From Palleronia pontilimi (GTDB lineage: Bacteria > Pseudomonadota > Alphaproteobacteria > Rhodobacterales > Rhodobacteraceae), in the NCBI RefSeq assembly GCF_016412875.1, contig NZ_JAEKPD010000013.1, forward strand, positions 90,447-154,446: DNA of 64,000 bases, in the 5' to 3' direction. Below, piece by piece: positions 39,002 through 46,926 of this stretch (the first letter of the stretch is position 1; every line of letters begins with the position of its first letter). A program made the position numbers and the translations under genes. The notes under the pieces are model-generated. The model searched no databases and was not told the origin of the DNA. It saw only the letters and a program-made list of their open reading frames with translations.

Positions 39002-40429
39002 TCAGAATTGCATGTAGACGAAGCTTTGGCCCTGCCAGCGGCCGAGCAGGATCAGCGCGAAGAGGCACGCATACCACGCCGACCAGCGCAGCGGGCGGGG
39101 CGCTGTCCGAAGCCGCGTGACCCATGCCGGACGCTCGCAGACCAGCTCGATGGTCAGCAGCGCCAGGATCAGCGCGGCGAGGAACCGATGCTCGGGCGTG
39201 AACGGATAGCGGGCCAGCAAGGCGGGCAGATCCGGCAGCGCCGCCCAAATCCGCGTCAGCACCGTGATCCCGTCGCCGAGGTCGGCGGCCCGGAAGAAGA
39301 TCCAGGTCACAAGGATCAGGTGGAACACCAGCAACGCGGCCAGCGCGCGATAAACCATGCCGCCGAAGCCGTTTCCGATCCGGGCGGCGACAGCCTTGCG
39401 CGGGCCACGCAAGGCGCGCTCGACCCACAGCAACAGGCCGTTCAGCGCGCCCCAGGCCACGAAGCCCCAGCCGATGCCGTAGCCGAGGCCCGCGTGCCAG
39501 ATGCCGCTCAGCACGAAGACGACCATGATCCCGGCATACATCCGGGCGGGCGTCCGGCGCGGGCCCAGGATCGGATGATAGACGTAGTCCCGGAACCAGT
39601 CCGACAGGGTGATGTGCCAGCGCTTGCCCCAGAAATCACCGATGGACCCCGCGAAATAGGGCCGCCGGAAGTTCTCGGGCAGCTTCAGCCCGAAGGCCAG
39701 CGACGCGCCGCGCGCCATGTCGGTGTAGCCCGAAAAGTCGCAGTAGATCTGGAAGGCGAAGAAGTAGGTGGCGATCAGCAGCTCCATCGGGACCGCGTAA
39801 TCGGGGATGGCGTAGGTACGGTCGACGAAGGGGGCCAGGTTGTCGGCGACGACCACCTTCTTGACCAGCCCCCAGACGAACAGCTGCGCGCCGAGGACCA
39901 GGAACGACGCGCGCGGCAGGGGACGCTTGCCAAGCTCGCGCAGGAAGGGGTCGATCCGCTGGATCGGACCGGCCAAGATCTTCGGAAACCAGGCCAGGTA
40001 GGTGACGTCCGCGGCGATGCCCGCGCTTGGGTTTGCGGCGGCGCGATAGCGGTCGACAAGCAGGGCGATGGCCATGAAGGCGTAGAAGGAAAAGCCCGCG
40101 GGCGCGGCCAGTCCGTGCGTCGGCAATCCCGTCCCGGCGACGAGTGGATCGTAGTAGCGCAGCGCGAAGAGCAGCGTCAGGACGCCCCCGACGCCGCCCC
40201 AAAGCACCGCCTTCCGCGGGCCTGCCGCGGGACGGGACAGAGTGCGGCCAGCGACCAGGACAATCCCGGCAACGGCGGCGAGATAGGCCAGGTTCGATAG
40301 CCCGAAGCTGGCGTAGTAGAGCACGCTGACCAGCAGCATCCACCAGAGCCGCACGCCCCGTGGCAGCAGCCAGAAGACCAGCGCGGCTGCGGGCAGGAAG
40401 ACCAGGAAGCCGGGCGAAGTGAACAGCAT
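39002..40429 (-). CDS. MBOAT-family O-acyltransferase (AlgI-like)
   Basis: 475 residues with about eleven membrane helices. The conserved central block has GYTDMARGASLAFGLKLPENFRRPYFA, then FWGKRWHITLSDWFRDYVYHP (catalytic-region His) and the second His in GIWHAGLGY. This is the AlgI/DltB-type carrier that passes acyl groups across the membrane. Paired with the SGNH protein it suggests acetylation of a surface polymer. Why it sits in an operon with an E1 enzyme that could generate acetyl or hydroxyethyl groups is an intriguing question. Confidence 0.93.
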   Translation of the reverse strand: MLFTSPGFLVFLPAAALVFWLLPRGVRLWWMLLVSVLYYASFGLSNLAYLAAVAGIVLVAGRTLSRPAAGPRKAVLWGGVGGVLTLLFALRYYDPLVAGTGLPTHGLAAPAGFSFYAFMAIALLVDRYRAAANPSAGIAADVTYLAWFPKILAGPIQRIDPFLRELGKRPLPRASFLVLGAQLFVWGLVKKVVVADNLAPFVDRTYAIPDYAVPMELLIATYFFAFQIYCDFSGYTDMARGASLAFGLKLPENFRRPYFAGSIGDFWGKRWHITLSDWFRDYVYHPILGPRRTPARMYAGIMVVFVLSGIWHAGLGYGIGWGFVAWGALNGLLLWVERALRGPRKAVAARIGNGFGGMVYRALAALLVFHLILVTWIFFRAADLGDGITVLTRIWAALPDLPALLARYPFTPEHRFLAALILALLTIELVCERPAWVTRLRTAPRPLRWSAWYACLFALILLGRWQGQSFVYMQF

Positions 40430-40445
40430 CAAGGCCCCCCGGATT

Positions 40446-40997
40446 TCAGTAGGACGCGCCCCCGGCCCGCAGCTCGGGCGGCACCAGGTCGATGGGGATG
40501 CCCGCGTTCAGGACCAGGTAGTCGGCCAGCGCGCCGCGCTCGTCCTCGGTCAGGTTTATCTCGATATGGCTGGGCTTATGCAGGGTGCCCAGCCAAGCGT
40601 CGCGGGTCCGGTCCTGGGTCACGACCACGGTGACGATATGGCAGGACTGGCACTGCGCCAGCACCATGTCGCGGCCGTCGCGCGGCAGATCGCCCGCGGG
40701 GTCCATGGGCGCGTTGGCGGCCAGGTACTGCGCCAGCGTGTCCAGCTGCCAGCTGTCGATGGCACTATCGGCCTGCGCCGCGACCAGCTTGTCGCGCCAT
40801 GCCGCGGCATCGCCCGTTTCGGTGGCGATGGCATCCGCCAGATCGTCGTTCAGGCCGGTCCGGGCCAGCCCTTCCAGAAGCGTCCGGCCGCCGTCGGGGA
40901 TGAAGTCGAAAACATCGTCCTGACCCGATGCGGGACGCGTCTGCCACGGAATCGTCGCGGCCGCGAGGGCGCAGATGAGGGCTGGAATGATGCGCAT
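40446..40997 (-). CDS. Exported monohaem c-type cytochrome (paralogue 1)
   Basis: 183 residues. A signal peptide (about 1-26) precedes a helical N-terminal domain starting VFDFIPDGGRTLL. One haem motif, C116-Q-S-C119-H120, lies in the C-terminal half. No methionine follows it, so the sixth ligand may be the conserved His in KPSHIEI. ATG 40997 follows AAAGGAGG. It is a clear paralogue of the next protein upstream; both end VPPELR. It probably carries electrons in the periplasm for the E1-like enzyme of the same operon, which is inference. Confidence 0.82.
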   Translation of the reverse strand: MRIIPALICALAAATIPWQTRPASGQDDVFDFIPDGGRTLLEGLARTGLNDDLADAIATETGDAAAWRDKLVAAQADSAIDSWQLDTLAQYLAANAPMDPAGDLPRDGRDMVLAQCQSCHIVTVVVTQDRTRDAWLGTLHKPSHIEINLTEDERGALADYLVLNAGIPIDLVPPELRAGGASY

Positions 40998-41023
40998 CGG
41001 TCCTCCTTTCCCCGCCCGGCGGG

Positions 41024-41572
41024 TCAGAAACGCAGCTCGGGCGGCACGTCTTCGAATTTCAGCGGCATGTTGAGGGCCGAGTAGCGCGCGAAGGTGTCGC
41101 GCTGGATCTCGGTCATGGGAATTTCCTTGTGAAACGGTGACTTGAACGTGCCACGCCAGCCCGTCTCGTCCCGGTCGTGGGTCAGGTAGCCGGAAAACAG
41201 CGCGTGGCAGAACTGACACTGGCCGATCGCCAGGTCCTTGCCGTCGGGCGGCAGCATGGCGGCATCGTTCGACGCGGCGAGGGCGGCCAGCGTGTCCGCG
41301 TCCAGGGGGAAGTTGATCTCGGCGTAGCCCGCGAAGGTCCGGGCCTGCCGCGGGTCCAGGTCCGGGGCGCGGTCGAGCGCCCAGGCCGTCCAGGCGTCCG
41401 CATCCGCGTCCCGCGCCGCAAGCTCGGCAAGGCTGTCCTCGCCCGTCAGGCGCAACAGAAGCGTGCGGCCGCCGTCGGGCATGAAGTCGTAGAGCTCGTC
41501 GCCCGCCAAGGCCGCCGCGACGAGGGCCACCACCGCGACGCCCGCAAGCCAGGTGGAGCGCGGGCCGGGCAT
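41024..41572 (-). CDS. Exported monohaem c-type cytochrome (paralogue 2)
   Basis: 182 residues. An N-terminal helix (about 8-24) serves as signal or anchor. LYDFMPDGGRTLL, one haem motif C119-Q-F-C122-H123 and W-x-GT, PFHKEIPMTE follow, colinear with the neighbouring paralogue. Unlike it, this copy has two methionines after the haem as well as the shared His. ATG 41572 overlaps the zinc-ribbon gene stop (TGATG). The family is not one I can name. Confidence 0.82.
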   Translation of the reverse strand: MPGPRSTWLAGVAVVALVAAALAGDELYDFMPDGGRTLLLRLTGEDSLAELAARDADADAWTAWALDRAPDLDPRQARTFAGYAEINFPLDADTLAALAASNDAAMLPPDGKDLAIGQCQFCHALFSGYLTHDRDETGWRGTFKSPFHKEIPMTEIQRDTFARYSALNMPLKFEDVPPELRF

Positions 41573-41913
41573 CAGGGGCCCGGATCGGCGAAGGCGAAGA
41601 CGGGAACCGTCATCGTGCGCCGCGCCTTTTCCGTGGGAAAACCGCTGCCCTTCAACAGGTCGAGCTGAAGGGCCGTGCGGTCGTCCAGGTATTGCTCGCC
41701 GCAGGCCGTGCAGACCAGGGCGGGGATATCTTCGACGACCACCAGGCGGGCATCGTCCCAGAAGGCCGACTTGACGCGCTCGGGCACCAGGCGACCGGAT
41801 TGGCAAGCCGTGCAGGTGCCGGGCGTGCCGGTGCCGGTCGGCGCATCGCCCCCCGGCACCGCGGCGGTGGGCTCAGACAAGGGCACGGGCCGCCCCCGCG
41901 ATCTTCTCGGCAT
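41572..41913 (-). CDS. YgiT-type zinc-ribbon protein
   Basis: 113 residues. Two CxxC pairs (CTACQSGRL near 34 and CTACGEQYLDD near 69) about 32 residues apart match the YgiT/MqsA N-terminal zinc domain, followed by a helix ARTALQLDLL-like. There is no MqsA-type HTH and no toxin partner, so this is not convincingly an antitoxin. ATG 41913 overlaps the E1 beta gene by 41 bases; a GTG at 41886 would overlap by 14. It may be a metal carrier or regulator for the operon. Confidence 0.72.
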   Translation of the reverse strand: MPRRSRGRPVPLSEPTAAVPGGDAPTGTGTPGTCTACQSGRLVPERVKSAFWDDARLVVVEDIPALVCTACGEQYLDDRTALQLDLLKGSGFPTEKARRTMTVPVFAFADPGP

Positions 41914-42841
41914 CGGGCCGCATCCAAGTGAACATCTCGGGCGAGGCGGGCGGCGGCGCGTCGGGGAAGGCCACGCGCTTGTATTTCGCGCCCTCCACCT
42001 CGGTCGCGACGCGGGCGATCACCTCGGCCCCCGGTCCCAGCGTGTAGTAGGACTGGTCGACCGTCAGCAGCCGCTTGGTCTTGCCGACCGAGTCCACCAA
42101 TGTCTGGGTGTCCATCTCCTTCAGGACGCGCAGGTCCACCACCTCGACGCCCATGCCTTCGGCGGTCAGCGCCTCGGCGGCCTTCAGCACCTCGGGCATC
42201 CCCGCGCCCGAGCCGACGATGGTCAGGTCGCTGCCTTCCATCCGCAACGCGGCCTTGTCCAGCGGCACCTCGTAGGGCTCGTCCGGGACCTCTTCGACCA
42301 GCGTGCGCAGGCCCGCGGGATAGAGATAGACCACCGGGTCGGACGAGCGCAGCGCCGCGTGCATCATGCCCTTCGCGTCGTAGGGCGTCGACGGGATGAC
42401 CGTGCGCACGCCGGGGATATGGGCGTAGTAGCTGTCTTCCTCGTAGCACGAATGCTGGCCGGCGAAGCCCGGCGTCTGGCCGGTCATCTCGATGATCCAG
42501 ACGACGGGCATGGACGCCCGCCCGCCCGTCATGTAGCGCAGCTTGCCCGCGACGTTCTGGATCACCTCGAAGGGCATCAGGGCCCCCTGGTACGGGATAT
42601 ACGTCGCCGCGGGCGACCCCGCGAGGCTGGCGCCCAGGCAGCACGACGCCATCCAGTATTCGTCGATCCCGGTATTGACCACGCGCTTGCGGCCGAATTC
42701 GGTTTCCAGGTTGATCACCGGCATGCCGGGGTTCGACGCCACGGGCGGCGTCAATTCGAAGATCCAGATCATCCTGGGATCGTTCTGCATCTCCCACTGA
42801 ACGGCCTCGAGGACCGAATACATCCAACTTTTCTGTGCCAT
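41873..42841 (-). CDS. 2-oxoacid dehydrogenase-like E1 component, beta subunit
   Basis: 322 residues, full length. The transketolase-type pyrimidine domain (about 1-175) and C-terminal domain (about 195-315) are both present. Motifs include NTGIDEYWMA and a GG-like region TGGRASMPVVW. It resembles pyruvate/acetoin dehydrogenase E1 beta. It has no export signal of its own. It follows the E1 alpha gene by 30 bases. No E2 or E3 gene is in the window, so the usual lipoyl route is missing. Confidence 0.88.
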   Translation of the reverse strand: MAQKSWMYSVLEAVQWEMQNDPRMIWIFELTPPVASNPGMPVINLETEFGRKRVVNTGIDEYWMASCCLGASLAGSPAATYIPYQGALMPFEVIQNVAGKLRYMTGGRASMPVVWIIEMTGQTPGFAGQHSCYEEDSYYAHIPGVRTVIPSTPYDAKGMMHAALRSSDPVVYLYPAGLRTLVEEVPDEPYEVPLDKAALRMEGSDLTIVGSGAGMPEVLKAAEALTAEGMGVEVVDLRVLKEMDTQTLVDSVGKTKRLLTVDQSYYTLGPGAEVIARVATEVEGAKYKRVAFPDAPPPASPEMFTWMRPDAEKIAGAARALV

Positions 42842-42871
42842 CGGTTTATCCTTTCATCAGACCGAGCCGCA

Positions 42872-44089
42872 TCAGCCGAATTGGCGCGCGGGCACGGCAC
42901 CGTCCGCGAAGACGTGCTTCAGACCGTCCTCGGGTGTGCAGAGGGGCTGCTGGGCAGCCCAGGCGAAGGCTTCGGCGATCTCGGCCTTGATCTCGGTCTC
43001 GATCGCGTCGGCCGCGGCGGCGTCCAGGGTGCCCCAGTCGATCAGCGTCTTGCGGGCGATATCGACGGGATCGCGCTGCATCCAGGCGCGGACCTCGCGC
43101 TCGGGCCGGAACGACGTGATCGCCAGCGGGTCGTAGCCGAAGGCGCCAAGCTCGCCCGCGGTGGCGCCGGGTGCGCCCCAGTGGTTGTAGTAGCGGTAGG
43201 TCTTGGCCTCGATGAAGCTGGGGCCGCCACCCGCACGGGCGCGGTCCACGGCTTCCTTCGCGGCGTTGTAGACCTGGAACACGTCCTGGCCGTCCACGAC
43301 CCGCGCCGGGATGCCATAGGCTGCGGCCGCCCGCGCGATGTCCTTGTGCGGGCAGGAATAGCTGTAATGCGCGTATTGGTGGTAAAGGTTGTTTTCCAGC
43401 ACGTAGATGAACGGCAGATCCAGCATCCTGGCGTTGTTCAGCGACGAATGGAATTGGGGCGTCGCGTAGGTGCCGTCACCGCCGAAGACGACCGCCACCT
43501 GGTCCGAGCCGCGGGCCCGGAACGCGAAGGCCGAGCCGGTCGCGATGGGCATCGAGGGTCCGATCATGCCATCCGCGCCGACGAAGCCCACGGACGGGTC
43601 CGACAGGTGCATCTCGGCGGCGTAGCCGTTGTTCAGGCCGGTCGCGCGGAAGTCGTTCTCGGCGCACATCTTGGGGATGTCGACGCCCTTGGCGATCGCG
43701 TGGCCCGAGGGCCGGTGCGACGAATAGGCCAGGTCGATCTGCTCGAACGGCCCGTCATTGCGGAGCGTGGCGCAGACGCCGGTGGCGACCGCTTCCTGGC
43801 CCGCGTAGAAGTGGTTGTAGCCCCGGTAATCGGGGTTCGTCAGCATCTGGTCGGCCTGCGTCCGCTCGTGCCAGCGGATCTTCAGGATGGTCCGGTACAT
43901 ATCGACCAGCTTTTCGTCCGACAAATCCTTCGCATAGAAGGCGATGTCGCCATTGGCGAAGGCGCGGGTGCCCATGGACACGACGGCGCCGGTCGCGGCG
44001 GCCAATTGCAAAAACCCACGGCGGGATTCGGATGCGGGTCCGTCGTCCTGGCTGGCAGACGGGGCCGCGATACGCGTCAAACTCTCCAT
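42872..44089 (-). CDS. Thiamine-diphosphate-dependent E1 alpha subunit with a twin-arginine signal peptide
   Basis: 405 residues. Residues 45-405 are a full E1 alpha with the ThDP motif GDGTYATPQFHSSLNN... ending ENN (GDG to NN spacing is normal) and HRPSGHAIAKG in the phosphorylation-loop region. The surprise is residues 1-45: S22-R23-R24-G-F-L-Q, then a hydrophobic stretch and A-F-A, a classic Tat signal with cleavage near residue 44. Export of a folded cofactor enzyme would put it in the periplasm, probably carrying E1 beta with it. Two exported cytochromes in the operon could accept the electrons. ATG 44089 follows GGAGGAT, and an FNR-like box lies 80 bases upstream. Export is predicted, not shown. 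Confidence 0.87.
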   Translation of the reverse strand: MESLTRIAAPSASQDDGPASESRRGFLQLAAATGAVVSMGTRAFANGDIAFYAKDLSDEKLVDMYRTILKIRWHERTQADQMLTNPDYRGYNHFYAGQEAVATGVCATLRNDGPFEQIDLAYSSHRPSGHAIAKGVDIPKMCAENDFRATGLNNGYAAEMHLSDPSVGFVGADGMIGPSMPIATGSAFAFRARGSDQVAVVFGGDGTYATPQFHSSLNNARMLDLPFIYVLENNLYHQYAHYSYSCPHKDIARAAAAYGIPARVVDGQDVFQVYNAAKEAVDRARAGGGPSFIEAKTYRYYNHWGAPGATAGELGAFGYDPLAITSFRPEREVRAWMQRDPVDIARKTLIDWGTLDAAAADAIETEIKAEIAEAFAWAAQQPLCTPEDGLKHVFADGAVPARQFG

Positions 44090-44516
44090 GACAGTATCCT
44101 CCAACTTGCGGCCCACAAGGCTGCGCGGGCCCATGGAACAGAGGATGAACCAGATCCCGGGGATCGGCTTGATATCGGTCAAGCGGGGTCGGCCTGACCG
44201 AGCTACTCTGTCTGGCCGGAAGGGTCTTCGCGCGCGCGGGCCAAGGCGGTCCGCGCGTGGCAAGACCTGTGCGGCAATGCCCGGGGCGCGCATCGCGGCA
44301 CATGACGCAGGTCAATCCCGCGCGCGGGTATCCGTTTATCCTGAAGTCCGGACGTGAAGGGGCGATGAGACGGGACGGGCAGGCACGGAAGGAGGACCGA
44401 TGGAGGTTTGCGTTCGACCCCGCGCGGCCGGGTTTTCGACGCCCCGTTCCGGTGGCTGCCAAGGCGTGTCCCGGTGCGTGGGGCGATCCGCCAAGGGGTG
44501 CCAGGACGACGGCACG
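44090..44516. other. 427-base interval without a convincing gene
   Basis: It holds the E1 operon promoter region with an FNR-like box at 44169-44182. A strong Shine-Dalgarno-like stretch (AAGGAGGA near 44387-44397) precedes an ATG at 44400, but the frame it opens runs antisense through the amidotransferase gene, and no coding signature is seen. Confidence 0.5.
44169..44182. promoter_or_regulatory. FNR/FixK-like box (TTGAT-ATCG-GTCAA), 9/10
   Basis: One mismatch, 80 bases upstream of the Tat-signal E1 alpha gene. It is the likely control site of the seven-gene operon down to 38014. Confidence 0.6.
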
Positions 44517-45335
44517 CTAAAGATCGAGCGGCACCCAGGACAGGTCGAAATCCCGCGTGGCGCGATAGACCACGCCGTTCGGGACCTCGGCCCATTCGGG
44601 TTCCTGCGTCACCGGCTCGGACGCGACCTCGATCGCCCGATAGCGGGTTCCGGGGTCGTGCAGGACATGCGGCTTGCCGCAGATCGGGCACTTGAACCGG
44701 TGGTCGCGGCGGATGAAGGACAGGGTCCGGTTCAGCCGCGCGCCCACCAGCCGGTCGCCGTCGGTCAGCACGATGTTCAGTCCGACCGGCTTGTCCGGCG
44801 CGACCTCGCGCGCCCATGCGACGACCTGCTCGAGCCCGTGCTTGACGGTGGCGAGCAGGCCCTTCTCGGGGTGGCGCAGGAACAGGCTCATGAGATAGCG
44901 AAAGACGTGCTCGCTGTCGGTCTCGCCCCGGATTTCGGCCCGGTGAAGGGGGTCTATGTGATCGAGCATCAGGAACCGGACCCGTTCGAAGCCGGGCACC
45001 GTCCCGTTATGGGCGAAAATCCAGCGGCCGTGCTGGAACGGGTGGGTGTTCTGAAGGCTGGTGCCGCCGACCGTGGCGCGGCGGACATGGGCCACGACCG
45101 TCTTGGCGTAGACGCGGGCGGCCGCCTTCGAGAAGTGTTCGCCATGAAAGGCGGCCCAGGTCTGCTTTTCGATCTTCGGAACGCCTTCGGGATAATCCGC
45201 GACCCCCCAGCCGTGGCCGTGCATCATGCCCGTCAGGTCGGCCCTGGACTGCTTCATCAGCGCGTTTTGCGACTGCACCAGTCCGCATTCGACGCGGGTC
45301 GGCTCGTTGGCGTGCATGGCATAGAGGCGGCACAT
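44517..45335 (-). CDS. Class II glutamine amidotransferase (YafJ-like)
   Basis: 272 residues. It starts M-C-R-L-Y, so C2 becomes the N-terminal nucleophile after Met removal. HGHGWGVADY, VVAHVRRATVG (Arg and substrate loop) and HPFQHGRWIFAHNGTV, typical of the GATase II Ntn-hydrolase fold, follow. A CPICGKPH motif near residue 220 adds a Cys pair and His that could bind metal. No synthase domain is fused, so the ammonia acceptor is unknown. A longer in-frame start at 45392 would remove the N-terminal Cys and is rejected. It is divergent from the ATP-grasp gene with only 38 bases between starts. Confidence 0.88.
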   Translation of the reverse strand: MCRLYAMHANEPTRVECGLVQSQNALMKQSRADLTGMMHGHGWGVADYPEGVPKIEKQTWAAFHGEHFSKAAARVYAKTVVAHVRRATVGGTSLQNTHPFQHGRWIFAHNGTVPGFERVRFLMLDHIDPLHRAEIRGETDSEHVFRYLMSLFLRHPEKGLLATVKHGLEQVVAWAREVAPDKPVGLNIVLTDGDRLVGARLNRTLSFIRRDHRFKCPICGKPHVLHDPGTRYRAIEVASEPVTQEPEWAEVPNGVVYRATRDFDLSWVPLDL

Positions 45336-45373
45336 CAACGTGCCCCCCGCGGGCCCGGCCTTGGGCGCGCGCG

Positions 45374-46774
45374 ATGAACGAGGCCGCCCCACCGGACCGC
45401 GACGTCGCGCAGGTGGTCGCGGCGCTGCTGGCGCAGGAACCGGCCTTCCGGACAGAGGCCCAGTTCGGTCCGCACGTGCACCAGGGCGCGGGGCCGGGGC
45501 CGTCGCTTCTGATCGGCGACCAGTCGATGATGGAGCTGCATTCGGGGCTGACCCCGTCGATCCTGGATCACCGCATGGCGCTTCTGGCCCGGCCCGGCGA
45601 CGTGGTCGTGGTGCGTCGACGCTCGGCCGCGTTCGAGCACTACGTGGGCGACATCCTGGGTCTTGAGTCGGTCACGTTCCTGGCACCCCCCGCACCCAGC
45701 CCCGCGCCCGTCGCCAAGCTGTGCCACACGCTGCCCGAGCTGTTCGAGCCGCTGAGGACCCTGTTGCGCGACCGCGACAGCCTGACGATCCGGTCCTACC
45801 TGACGAACGGTCACGATTGGCGGCTGGCCCAGATCCTGGGCGACGCCACGCAATGCCCGGTCTTCGTGCACGGCCCCGCGCCGCGGATCGCGCGCCGGTG
45901 CAACAACAAGCTGTGGTTCTGGCGGCAGACCAGGCGCGTGCTTGGCGCGCGGACGGTCCCGGCATCGTTCCATGCCTTCGGGCCCGCCGCCGCGGCGGCG
46001 CAGGTGGCGCGGATCGCGGCCTCCGGCGAGGACGTGGTGATCAAGGTGCCGAGCAGCGCCGGCGGCTGCGGCAACCTGCGGCTTCCCGCGGCCCTGCTGG
46101 GCGGCATGGACCTGGCCCGGATCCGCGCACTGATCCTGGCGCGGCTGCGGGCGACCGGCTGGGGCGGCACCTATCCGATCCTGGTTGGCGTTTGGGAGAC
46201 GGGCGTGACGCAAAGCCCGTCGGCGCAGGTCTTCATCCCATTGCCGTCCGACGGGCCGCCCGAAGTGCGGCATCTTTTCCAGCAACAGGTGGCGGGGCTG
46301 GAAGGCGAATTCGTGGGCGCCGTCCCGGCGCATCTGCCGGGGGCGATCCGCGACAAGATGGTGGCCGAGGCCGGTGAGCTGTCGCGTCTTCTGCAGGGCT
46401 TGGGCTATTTCGGGTGGTGTTCCTTCGACGCCATCCTGCTGGCCGACGGGACGCTGCACTGGATCGAATGCAACGGCCGGTGGAGCGGTGTGTCGATCCC
46501 GCTGGCCGCGGCGGCCAACGTGACCGGGCAGCCGCCGCGCGGGATCGCCATCGCGCAGGACGGGCTGGACCGACCGCTTCTGCGGACGGGCGCGCTGCTC
46601 GGGGCGCTGGACGATCTGCTGTTGCGCAAGGGGGCGTCCGACAGCGGTCTGATCCTGCTGTCCCCGCCCGAGGCCGAACCGCCCGCCACGTTCTGCGCGG
46701 TCGCCATCGCGGCAAGCCAGGCCGGGGCCGATCGCATCCTTGCCGAAGCGCGACGGCGCCTGGCCATCGCGTAG
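45374..46774 (+). CDS. ATP-grasp-like ligase (PGM1/pre-ATP-grasp type)
   Basis: 466 residues. The N-terminal half (about 1-175) reads like a pre-ATP-grasp domain. Then come CNNKLWFWRQTRRVLGARTVP (lid start), VVIKVPSSAGGCGN (ATP-binding lysine and glycine loop), and near the end WCSFDAILLADGTLHWIECNGRWSG with the metal-binding E-x-N. This is the pattern of ATP-grasp carboxylate-amine ligases, closest in my memory to peptide ligase PGM1-like proteins. With the divergent amidotransferase it may form a small amide-forming pathway. No good ribosome site is seen before ATG 45374. Substrates are unknown. Confidence 0.65.
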   Translation: MNEAAPPDRDVAQVVAALLAQEPAFRTEAQFGPHVHQGAGPGPSLLIGDQSMMELHSGLTPSILDHRMALLARPGDVVVVRRRSAAFEHYVGDILGLESVTFLAPPAPSPAPVAKLCHTLPELFEPLRTLLRDRDSLTIRSYLTNGHDWRLAQILGDATQCPVFVHGPAPRIARRCNNKLWFWRQTRRVLGARTVPASFHAFGPAAAAAQVARIAASGEDVVIKVPSSAGGCGNLRLPAALLGGMDLARIRALILARLRATGWGGTYPILVGVWETGVTQSPSAQVFIPLPSDGPPEVRHLFQQQVAGLEGEFVGAVPAHLPGAIRDKMVAEAGELSRLLQGLGYFGWCSFDAILLADGTLHWIECNGRWSGVSIPLAAAANVTGQPPRGIAIAQDGLDRPLLRTGALLGALDDLLLRKGASDSGLILLSPPEAEPPATFCAVAIAASQAGADRILAEARRRLAIA

Positions 46775-46850
46775 CCGCCGCAACCGGCTGCGGGGATGAT
46801 CGGGACGCGGTTCCATGGCCCACGCCTACTGCAGCGCGGTCCCCCCGGGC

Positions 46851-46864
46851 TTGAGCCGCGTCAA
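46851..46864. promoter_or_regulatory. FNR-like palindrome (TTGAG-CCGC-GTCAA), 8/10
   Basis: Two mismatches, 63 bases upstream of the pentahaem cytochrome gene, at a spacing like that of the better sites. Confidence 0.4.
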
Positions 46865-46926
46865 GGCGCGCGCGGGATTTCGGGGGCAAGCTTGGTCCAG
46901 TCCCGCCCACCTGAAGGAAAGGCCCC

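Noticed and set aside
41572..41913. YgiT-type zinc-ribbon protein as the antitoxin of a toxin-antitoxin pair
   Set aside because: No toxin gene is adjacent and no helix-turn-helix domain follows the zinc motif.
44257..44520. An 87-codon plus-strand frame in the gap before the amidotransferase
   Set aside because: Basic, low-complexity product with no domain; it may be chance in high-GC DNA.
44400..45377. Plus-strand frame with a very strong ribosome site (AAGGAGGA) opposite the glutamine amidotransferase
   Set aside because: The product has shadow composition and no domain, while the minus frame begins with the required M-C nucleophile. The ribosome-like stretch is noted but unexplained.
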